Assembly (NCBI GenBank): GCA_003586115.2
Contig: QVOM02000115.1
Location: forward strand, 2,931,973-2,995,972
Direction of reading: 5' to 3'
From: Salvator merianae
Lineage: Eukaryota > Chordata > Lepidosauria > Squamata > Teiidae
DNA length: 64,000 nucleotides
Shown one piece after another: positions 37,435 through 49,100 of the stretch. The position numbers and the translations under genes were made by a program. The notes below the pieces were generated by a model. That model searched no databases. It saw nothing but the letters and a program-made list of their open reading frames with translations, and was not told the origin of the DNA. Numbering within the stretch: the first letter of the stretch is position 1; each line of letters starts with the position of its first letter.

Positions 37435-40400
37435 TCTTTGAGTTCTGGCCTATATAAATTCAACTCCTTCCTGACCTTTTTGGAAACCCCCCCCCCCCGA
37501 TATTTATTGAACGTGTAAGGTTTTTTTAAACTTCCCATTGAGCAACAGCATGATGCTGAAAAAATGTATTTGTCATCTACTGCCACTATCCTGTGACAGA
37601 TTTTAATAGAAATGTCACTTGTCACGTAAGTTAACATGACCCTTCCGTTACTTCAGAAGAGTTTGTTGGATTAAATAAATACCGGTATAATTTGGTAGTG
37701 GGTGGAGTTGACTAGGAACTGATTCAGGCATATATCATTTCCCCCCCAGGGAGTGGGCCTAGTTCCTAAATAATTTTTAAGTGGAAAAGCAGCAACAATG
37801 TTTTGGCTAATATAATTTTCTAAGCAAAATTATTGCTCTCTGCTATTTACAGAATAGCAAGAGCAACTGTGATTTTCGATTTCCTTATTCTTTTTTTGTT
37901 TTTGTTATTTTCCAATGGTATATTGAAAATGTGACTGAGATTTTAGCACTAGCTAAAAATAAATTCAAAAATGTATGTTTTTTGAAAATAAGGATTACAG
38001 ATTCAGGTAAGTTTATAAGACTGATCCATAAAAACAGGTGAGATCTATTGCACAGAATACATTCATTTAGTACCATCTGAATATTATTGAACTAATTCAT
38101 TTAAAAATAACTGAAACCTGCATGCCAGTACCTAGAACTACAAAGTATCATTTGCAGTCTACAAGAGTCTGAAATGATGAAGTAGGCAGTCCCAGCAAAT
38201 TCTCCCAAATCGTTTTCTGTTCACATCCTTGTAGATTTTAACTACAAATGTTACGAGGCAAATTGGATCTGGCAGACCACAAGTAAGGCACCATAAGGCA
38301 AAATGAGGAAAAGGGGAAATCAGAAATGGCTCATTACCAGCCACCTGTTGTAAGAATTACTGTTTTAGCCAATGTAAGGCTACTTGTCATGTAAATAACA
38401 ATTTAACATTACACCATAATATGCAACTCAATGTAGGTTCATCGTATCTCAGCAAGGCATATATCTCCACGTCATGGCTAAAGGCGCAGGAGAGCTGCCC
38501 ACACTCATGTAAATAAATTTCACCCAAACTCAGCCTTGATGAACTCTTCCGGATTCTGGAATAGGAAAATATATAGCAGAGTTTCAGTAATCACAGATTC
38601 CTTTATATTGTACATTAAGCTTTTTTTTTAAATTGAGGTACAAAATATAGTAAAAAAATAAATAAATAAAAGCATTAAAAAAGAAACACGCTAGTGAACT
38701 CAGCCTGTTGAAATAAGATAGCCTTCCTAAAGTTTGACAGTCAATAGCAAAGAGGGCAAATAAGCAGAACAGTGGAATACAAAAGGACCTGCCCTACTTT
38801 TTTTTTTGAATCACCCACACTGCTAATAGTGATATTATGCAGACAAGGCCTCAGCAGGCAGGCAAGATGACTTGTGAGAAAGAATGATATCAAACCACTG
38901 AGCAATTTCAAACCAATGGCAGCATCTCCACTGACGCACCTCCACTTGCAGCAGCAGCAAACGCATTGTGACGATGACACTGCCCCATTAGCAGGCACAA
39001 TCTTTATCAGCCTGCCATGCCATTTGGTAAGGCCAGGATATCGCTGCCCTCAGTGGAGGCACCTTGGAATACTGCTCCAAAGAACACCTCCTTCCTCCAA
39101 CGCGAGACGAGGAGGCATCATGCCAGACAGGGGTTACAGCGCCTTCCCCACGCACCCCAAATGCAACTACCTCCATTTTCAAATGGAGACACGTCCACCA
39201 GCTAATACTTTAGACTTAAAAGCAAGCAGTCAGGGAGTACTGGATAAAGGAGTAACGTCTTCTCTTACCTGCAGATGAACCGTTTTTACCATCTAGCTAT
39301 AGCATTCTGCACTTGCTGCAGTTTCCAGACATATATGGATATAGGTTCCACTTCTGTCCTTGCCATGTAGCCTAAGCCTGTCAGGCAACTGATGGCTGAC
39401 ATTGCAGAGTGCATATCCATACTACTGACTTGACATGATTTCTGTTGTTGGGTTTGTCATTGCCTGCTTCAGGGGAGAGGCTGAGAATCGAACCAGGAAT
39501 CCTCTGCTTCCCAGGCTGCCTGTATTACCACTGAGCTACAGCTCCTCCCTTGACATGATTAGCCTTTAGTTTGTCCTTATGATCATTATGTACATTATGA
39601 GTTTCTGTTTCATAGTGAAGTGGGATTGGCCCTGAGAGTTGTCATTCTACCAATTAGAGACAAGCAGGGCAAAGAAGAGAGAAAAGGACCTTATTGCCTC
39701 TATTCTTTTGCCTCTAGCAGTAAATAGGATACAAGGTCAGCTGCAAAAAAGTCAAACTTGCTAGTGTAGCTTCTCCAACATTTTAATAAGAACAAATTCC
39801 CAAATTAAAAGCAAGCTTTTCTTTCTGATGTGCTCTGTTCGACAGCTTGCCAACTGAAATCCTAGAGCAGGTCCTCAATGCAGAGCAGCAATCTGACAGG
39901 TTGAGCATCAGGTTTTTGGGGTGCCCTTCCCTGGAAAGGCCAGCCCAACTCCAGAAGGCTCTTGGCACTGGCTGTTAACTTGCCTTTTTATTGTTCTGGA
40001 GATATATTTTTTTGCCCACTGTATTAGGTTTACTTCGTTATTGCACATAACTAATGGTATATGTTTAAAATTTTGCTTGTAAGCACAGGCATTTCTTAGG
40101 GCAGGAGACAGGCCAAGAGGAAAAAAGCAGAACACCTAAATTTCTAGCTTGCTTTCTTTTCTTTAATTTTAAAAGAAAACTCCTAGAGTCTGTAGAAGCC
40201 ACAAAATGTGACAGAATATACAGACAGATACACATACATACAAATGATTTTGCATAGGTTTTAATTAAAAACTAGCCTGCTGCTGTCTTTCAGCATGTTT
40301 AGCTGATGAATGAATGAAGCAATAGCAAAGATTTATGTTTAGAAATGAGATAGACAAAAAAGAATGTTAAAGTGAAGCAGACATTGTCTAGACTTTGACA

Positions 40401-43128
40401 TGTGTTATAAACCTTTTTTTATTCTGGCTTTCCCTGCTAGAGAGCTGATTACTGTCACATAGAAAACCATCCAGATATTCAGATTTTAGTGAGTGACTAG
40501 AGAGCTGTGTTTCATTTCAAAAAACAAAGGGCCTTTTATACTTTCATAGGAGGCTCATTTAAAAGATCACGCTCAAAGCATGCTCACCTTCTTTTCCTAT
40601 GGCAGATTTTGCGATAGGAAATCTCACATGAATGGAGTAGTAGACTACTCAGGACCTGAAAGCACACCCGGTTTGTGTGAGCATTATGCAAACCGCCCCT
40701 TGCCAAATGTGAACACAAGGCACCATTTGTGTTCATTTTGGACAAACAGTACACAACAAAGTATGAATGTCAAACACTATTTGCAAACATTCATGCTTAC
40801 CTCTCATACCACCAAAGATCCCAAAGTAACTATTCATTATATAAGCTTGATTCATTCTGTGAGTACTTTGTAAGTGAAAACTTACATAGCAGTTTCCCAA
40901 ACTTGTATTCTGTATTGAGTTCCGACAGCCACTGTTGTGTGGCAGCCTTACAAAATAAGAAATCTGCTTTTTTTTTTTTAGTGAAAAACAGGCACAATTT
41001 TTTTAAAATTAGTGCAACCCCTTTCAATGGTGCTTGTATAATGAGGGACTATTCTGTAAGCAAACATGCAAATCCATTACCTTTCTGACTCAAGTTCTGT
41101 TGCACACTCAAAAATGAATATTTTTTCCTTGAGATAGACCTGGAGTAAATATCTCAGAGACTAGGTCTAGCTTATATTTTCTGTAGCCCAGCTATCTGAT
41201 CTAGTAGCAACAGTAGACCAGTTTTGTGATTTATTTAGTTCCTCTCCAGAAAAAGTTTCTGTGAACACACTTGTATGCAAGCCAGTTTGAAGCCATGTCT
41301 CCACTACAGTGCAGAGGATGCCGACAGGCAGACATCTCAGCGAAAACACCTTGTTCACCGTGTCTTCAGGCACCTCTGTGACTCTGGCCGCATCTCCACT
41401 TACCGAGGCAGGCCCCTCGGAAAAGCATCTTAGCTGCCAGGTCTCCACAGGTAGTGACAAGCAGTGCCTTGCTGCGAGCATGATGCCCCATTTCCAGCCA
41501 CGATGATAATCTGCGGGCATAATTTCCTATCCTCAGTGCAGGTGCTTGGATTGCTCCTTCAAAACGATGCCTTCATGCTCCAAAATAGAGGCACGGCGAT
41601 GTCTTCTAGAATGATGATCATGGTATCTCCCCTGAGGTGCCTATGCAAAAGCCTGTTCTTAGGCATGTGGAAACCTGGCCTCCCTTTTGGAGTACAAAGG
41701 CACCTGATGACACAGCGAACAATGCCTTGTTGCCAAGAGCAGCAGATCACACCTTATGCTGGAAGGGACCTATGCCACCACCTTAAAATAGGCCCTAAGC
41801 TTACCAGGGGTGGCCTCTTGCTGTTGCAAGTGCAGATGTGGCAGGCAAAGATGTGTCTGCAAATACCTTTCCGGGAAACACAGCCTGAGTTTATTTATAA
41901 AAGGTTGTACTTATGGCTGTCCTTCCTCAAGTAGAAGGAACATTTCCATTCCTCACTTATTTAAAAAAAAAACCTTGGTTCTACCTGCTAATGACAGAGA
42001 AGGTAATTACCACCTGTCCCCCTTCATGATACCACCTTTCATCCTATTACAAAGAGTCCCCCAATTTCTTTGGAGCAGATTTGCTCCATTTTCTCTCCCC
42101 TTTGATATGCTGAATCAATTCAACAGCCATTTCACAAACAGAATCATACATTTTGACTCATTCAAAAGAAAGGTAGGACAGACGCTGCAGATGAATGATA
42201 CTAATCCCATATACTTCCAGACTGAAGCGGACAGAGAAATGCAAGTCGACCTCATATTTTCTTCATCTTCCTTTCAAATCTGTCTCCTTCTCCCTGACTG
42301 CATCTTCACAAGCCTGTTTTCCTGTGACCTTCATTTCCCTTCCCCAGTCATTGTTCTCTCTGACAACAGGCAAGGCAGACTGCTCAACAAAGGACAAATT
42401 GTGACGGCCACAAGTTTAAACAAATCCACCAAATATGCTTTACAAGCTGCCCCATTTCTGAAAAACACTGGCAAAAACAGTGCTAGAAAGGTAAACTAAT
42501 TGCTGCAATCCTCATTTGTTGGCACAGGAGTACAAGAAAAAGGATAAGGATAACATCCAGCCTATAAAAAAACTCTTTAGAATTTTTCTTCCTTATTGAA
42601 ATTCAGTGGCAGTCCCACCATCACTCAACTCAATTGTGAATTAAGTAAGCCCTTGGACATTAGCATGTTCTGCATTTTAATAAGGCCAAACATCACACGT
42701 TTTAAATTTTGTTTCCACTGAGCCACTCACTATTTCTTCCAGCCTTTTAAAATAAAAATTCCACTAATGATTTACTGATATGAGAGTTTAACTGTAATAA
42801 TTGCTTTATTATCATTATTGATAAGATGAACAGATAAAGAAAATGGCTCGCGCTCATCATCATTTCTAGGATCCCACCTCTTGTTTGGAAAATACCTGGC
42901 TCTCTAGGCCAGGCTACATGCCAGTACAGGTTACATGTAACGTACCTGATGACAGCATAAGTGTATGTCATAATCTTGATGTGGGTGTATAGTTTCTAAA
43001 AGGTAGGAGGTTTAACAGGAAGAGGCCGAGGAGTTCATCACAAGATTGTTAAAATATTTAACACTTAAAAGATGTCCTTCAGCATGGAGTTGTCTGCGTA
43101 TTTCTGAATTCTCAAGAAAGAAAGAGAC

Positions 43129-43159
<31 letters not shown>

Positions 43160-46100
43160 AAAGAAAGAAAGAAAGAAAGAAATCTATAAACTAATGGGCC
43201 TCAGAGTTTAAAATGTCTCTCAGTTTTCACAAAGACAGGAAATTTTCAGAGATAGTTCAATGCTGCACAGTCATTTTAAAAAGATGTCTCTCCACCTTTC
43301 TTCTGCATCTTTAACAGCTGTGTGACATGCACAGATTCAAGAGTTCTGTTTCTGTGTCAAGAAAAGTTGCATCTGTTGGATTTTGTCAAGCAATTGCTAA
43401 AGGCACAGAGAGCAGCTGTTAAGGGGAAGAAAAGGTGTCAGCTCTAGACATAATGGATCAGAGCCATGTCTGAATTTCTCTTGAAAGATTTAATTTGTCT
43501 CTTCCCAACAAGCACAGCTTCCCCTGTATTAATATGTAGATCCTCCTGATTTCTAGATGCCTTAATTGCTCTTCTGGCATAAGTTCAGAAAATCCTGGAA
43601 ACTGATTCAGGGATTAAAACAGTTGTTTTCAGTATTTCCCTATTAATTCAGTCTAATATTTACATCACATTCACTACAACCACCCCTAATTTGTTTTAGT
43701 GGCTAAGAACACATAGACATAGGAACATAAGAACAGAGGAGCCCTGCTGGATCAGACCACAGCCCATTTAGTCCAGCATCCCATCTCACACAGTGGCCCA
43801 CCAGTTGCTGCTGGACATTCTCAAGCAGAAGACAAAGGCAAAACCTTCACCTGCTCTCGACTCCCTGCAAATGGCCTCCAGAGGCATCCTGCCTGTCTTT
43901 CCACAAAGCAACTAACACTTTGTAGTGATGAAGTCATTTTGAAACCAGAACAAGTCAGTGGCGACTAAACGAAATGTCCTTGCTTTCACTGCACTCCTTC
44001 CCACTTGCTTGCGAGTTTGCCATCTGACGTGCTCAAGGTTGGCAGCGACAGTCGTTTTGCTGGCAGCGTGAGGCGCAGAACTACTCGACTGTGGCGGAGA
44101 AGCTGGATTAGAGCCTTATGGTTAAACTTGAGACCCAGTGAGATGCTGTAGTTTGAGGGTTGGACTTGGAATGGGAAGGTCTCGATTTGGGGACAACTGG
44201 AATACCATAATGCTTTCTAACACCGTTGCTGTGAGGATAAAATGGAGCTTCTTGGTGAAAATATAACAACAAAATTAAAGTGGTTTGAACATTAATATGC
44301 AAGTCTGGGGAAAAAACAACTAGGTGGCTGTGCCCCCAATTCTTAAAAGTGCTACTACTGCTGCCGTCCCTCTCCTGCTCCCAGTGCCTCAGCACCCTCC
44401 TGGTCACTCCTGTTGTTGCTGCACCACCATTTTAACCTCCTCCCATTTCCTGTTATGGCTGTTCCTTCTCCTGGTTTAAGAAAAAAAGGCTAACAGGGAA
44501 AGAGGCAGGTAAGTGGCAAAGCATTTTGGCTGTGATTAGATGGCTGTGTAGGAAAGCAGCAGGCACAGGTATATGTTCTCACACATTTATTTATTTGGAT
44601 TTGTATGCCACAGATTTCCAAAGATTCCACACAGTTTACAGGAAAATAAAATAATAAGATCAGATATTAAAAGTAATCTCAGTAAATAAAGGTCACCCAA
44701 TTGAACAACGTCAAATGCATTGAAGAAATATGTTTTAAAAATTTGTAAAAAGATGTCATTGAAGGAGCCACCCATATCTCAGTTGGCGGAGAGTTCCAGA
44801 GAGTGGGGGTCCTGTTCCAAATACCACATGAGGGGCAGGGATTTTAAGGTGTATCAAAGGTTTTGCCTTTGTCTTCTTTGGGAATGCCCAGGAGCAATTG
44901 TTGGCCGCTGTGTGAGACACGATGCTGGACTAGATGGGTTGTGGCCTGATCCAGGAGGACTTTTCCTATGTTCTTATATTCTTAAGGTCTAAAGAATGAG
45001 CCAAGCACAGAAGATGGGTACTGATTGGGTAGGAGAGATAGGTTCAGACATATCTAAGAGTTGAATGTTGTAGGGATTTATGCATCAAGATCAACCCTTT
45101 AAATTGGACCGGGAAGCCATGACATATGACACCTGGGGCACATGGGGTCACATACGTGTGGAAAGGCATGGGAGGGGAGAATGTGGAATTTCACACTTTC
45201 AGAGTATTCAGCAGCATTCTCTCACTCCTGTGCTAGTTTGGGTGTCTCTCTGATGCCCTTCCCCAGCAGAGCAACAGAATGCTCAGCTGTATTTGCACCT
45301 GTAAACCACACCACAAAGCTACAAAATGCTCCAGTGATGCAGCTGCAATGGGTCAGAGTGATAGCTTCCCAGAAGGAGGCTGTTGTTCTAATAGCAGATC
45401 CCCACCACTTCCACTGGTTTGTCCAATCAGGGCCATGGATTGATTAGGATGCAACAGCATCCTGTGCAGCTTAGAGCCATGGACCTGTGTCCAAAGATCT
45501 GTAGTAATGGCACCACTGGTTCTTTTCTAAATGTAAAAACGGTTAATGCCAGTGATCTTGGTAAAAGATGAAGGAGATATGTTTGTAGTTGCCTTTGCCT
45601 ACTTGATCTGTATGGCTCTAATGGTTTGGATAGACTGAATAACAGGGGTGTGTGAAGGATGTTTCCTTTCAAACTCACAAAGGCTTAAGCACACTGGTTC
45701 CACCAAGTTCTCCAGGAGGCTGTGCAGAGTGCTTCCTGTTTCCCTGCTTCTCATGGCAGCTGTACTCTGAAAAGTGATGAGTAACAGTTCCTGTTGCTGC
45801 TTTGGTTGGGACAAAAAGTGTCTATGATTTTACATTTAAAGGTACAGAACTCAGTACTGGAATTCCCCTCACTCAAAAGTTAAATAATCACAGGGAATTG
45901 AGATGTTAGGATTGCTCAACATTCCCTTCCAGACTTTAACATACTTCCTATTTATTTCAAAGGGGGAAATAATATATTTTTGCTACACTGAAATCAAATG
46001 AACTCAAAGTGTTTGATCATGCTCTTTCTTTACAAGCACCAGTTTTAGTGTCATAATCCCATGCAAAATGGGCATTAGCCAACATGTTTATTATCTCTTT

Positions 46101-49100
46101 CTGGAGACTCTAGTCTGTCACAGCAAATCAACGGTCTTAAATAGCACCATAAAAAGTTATTCACCAGCAGCCAATAGGCAATGTAACAGATACTAGATCC
46201 TACATCTGGCTTAGACACCTGAATTGTTAAACTGGCAAGACTATTAACTAGGCACCTTCTTTGTATGCAGATGGACCCTAGAGGAAAGGAATGGCAAACC
46301 AGTTCTGAATTGCTGCCAAGAAAGCTATATGGATGGCTTTCGAACTCAGTTCCAGAATGCTTTTACCTCTACTTATACCTAACTGTGCCATACACAAGAC
46401 AAGGGGTTAATTTGTTTCCTCATCTTCCAGTGTGATACATGACATCATTTGAAAGTGAGGCCCCATCTGTGGCTTTCACAGAAATGAAGAAGCTAGTCTA
46501 AGCTTAAAAAAATAAACAGATACAAGGCAGACAATAAACAGTGCGAGTAATATTTCAGCCTCTCAGGACACTTCATTAAGTTACAGTTAAGAAGTATTTA
46601 GGAGCGAAGGAACTACAAGAAAGACAAGTATGAAACTGCTACAATACAATTCATCAAAGCTTTCAGTGATATCACTTGGGGGACATACCTAGACAAAGGA
46701 TTTAAATCTAAAGAAAGAAAATAATATGTTCCATTTAGAAAAGAAAGTCTGATCTAAGTTTATCAACAAAATTAAGGGCCAGACAGGAAATAGCCCTGGA
46801 AGGCAGCCATTTTCTGCCTGGCCTGTAATCACACCAGGTGGAAAACAGAATGGGTAAGCGGTCCCTATTGTTATCCCCCCACGTGGTGGAGATGGGGTGC
46901 CTGAGGAGAGCAAGCACCATAAGAACAGTCTTCTCCAGATTATGCGTAGATTTCCCACCTCAGAGACAAGATGCATCTCTGATAGAAGTCCCAGTGTGAG
47001 GTTACTGCACCCCTTGAGCTCTCCACAAATGTCCTTTTCAGTTCATGCAGCTGCAGCCATAGTGTGTTTGCTGTCTTACTAAAACTAGAATATCTGCGCT
47101 CAACAATTTTTCCTTTGTGAGTGGCTGATTAATAATGTAATTATCAGAGTCCACACTTGCCTGTATTTAATTTCCTTCTGATCCAACAGTATATACACAA
47201 ACACAATGATTTTTACAACTCCACTGTATACGTCTGAGAGCTTATGCCATGACAAATTTATTAAAGGGTCATAAGACCTTGCCTCACTGTTTAGCAAACT
47301 CGATATTACTGACTCACCTTTCCTTTCTCCCTTACATGCTACTATAAAGTCAGCCTGCAAAAGGTAAGCTGAATTTTGCAGCATTCTAATACCTGTTTAC
47401 TAGCAGTTGGAAAAAACAGATTGAGGTTAAAAAAAAGCCCCATCTAGTTTAAGTTCCTAATGTTGAACAGCTACATTCAGAATTTTTCCAGTCACACAAG
47501 AAGTAAAATTAACTGCGTGGGGCTTTTTGTTAGGCGACCCAAATTTAAAGCTGCCTAGAGTTGACCCTGCTGACTGTCTTTCCATTCGGCATAATAATCG
47601 CTTTAGTTTTTATCAAAACCACCTACTTCCACTTTAATTCCTGTTTTCCACCTATCAAAGAAAAATGTCACCAAAAGCTGGCAGTATCTGCCGAACAATC
47701 TGATTTTTGATGCTCCAGAGACCGGGTATCAGTCTTAGTATGTTTCCTCTGCTTAGCACGCATCAAATCCCTTTCCTCCCATGGGACATCTTAAGACTTT
47801 TAACAGACGTATGGGTTTAGCACCAATCTCAACCCTTTCCCTTGCTCACTTTATTTGCCTTCTAGCCCAGTAAAGAACGTGGCAGTGCCCCAAAGCTTAC
47901 AAAATATTTTATGTTGCTTACTTTGCCTAATAATTGTATGGATTTTTGAAATTTCCTTATGGACCAAGGTGGTGGTCTATGCTCCCCCCGGCCTCGAGGC
48001 CTGCTGTAGTCTGCACTAAAATGCAAATGGCAGGCCCCTATACTGGGATATATCCTGGAATAAGACCCAGTGCGGAAAGGGACTAAGATCCCAGGGGAAG
48101 CAAATATCTGGCCTCTGCACACAGATTTTTCTGAGAGGAGAATCAAGTTAATTTAGGTGCTCCTTGATCCTATGGAATCACACAGCATAAGGCCCAAGGA
48201 GTTCCCAGTGCACTCAAAGGATAATAGTGATCTCTCATTATCTGAGCACCATTGGTTCTGCGCAACTGCCCGTAAAAGCCACTGCAGACTCTTATAAGGA
48301 AGTGAAATCTCATGCTGTTGCTTATATAATAAGAGATTAGGATACATAGAAGACGTCTTTGGAATGCTGCAAATAGCCCAAAGCCATTTCTTGCAAAATA
48401 AGCTACCCCTCCGGGTTTCTGCACTCCTGGGTTCCTGTGGTGGGAGTTGGTGCTCCTGTGGTGCTCCAGGGGTTCTGTCCACTAGCACAATCACTCATAC
48501 ACTGGCAATAGCAGTGACTTTTAGCGGGGCCTCAGCCCATCTCCTGCTGAACATTTTGCTTGCTAATTCAGTCAACTGGAACCGCCGCTGCTGCTCTAGT
48601 TGTTGTTTTCTTAACAGAGAGGAAGTCTACTGCATGGAAAGGAAGCGATATTGATATCCCTCGGAAAGTCCTCTGGGCTGATGTCTTCCCCCTACCTGCT
48701 CTCCGTAGCTTCAGACCACTCTTACTGTAGCAAGCAGGGGCAGTCCAAAATGTTGTGATTTGGGGGGAAAGCAACACAAACCATACAATTTCAGCAAAGT
48801 GTCCCAGACTAGGTTTGCCTAGACATTGTTTTAGCTAACTTATTTTATCTGTTTTTATGCTGATTTTATTGTAACTCGCCCTGAGACCTTCAGCTATAGG
48901 GCAGAATAGAAATACTAATTAATTAATTAATTAATTAATAATAATAGGACGACGGACACACAGAGTGCCTGTTTGCCCAAATTGTTGCCTCTGTTCCTTT
49001 GCTTCCAGACAGCAAAAGGCAACATGAGATCTACTAATATCCCACCAATGCCTCTTGCCGGGTGCTACCAGACACAAGAAGCAATCCAGGGCTTACTTCA

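Noticed and set aside
39441..39548. A and B boxes resembling a tRNA gene on the minus strand
   Set aside because: There is no full cloverleaf or anticodon arm in proper spacing. The unit has a retroposon tail and a 12-bp target duplication, so it is a SINE.
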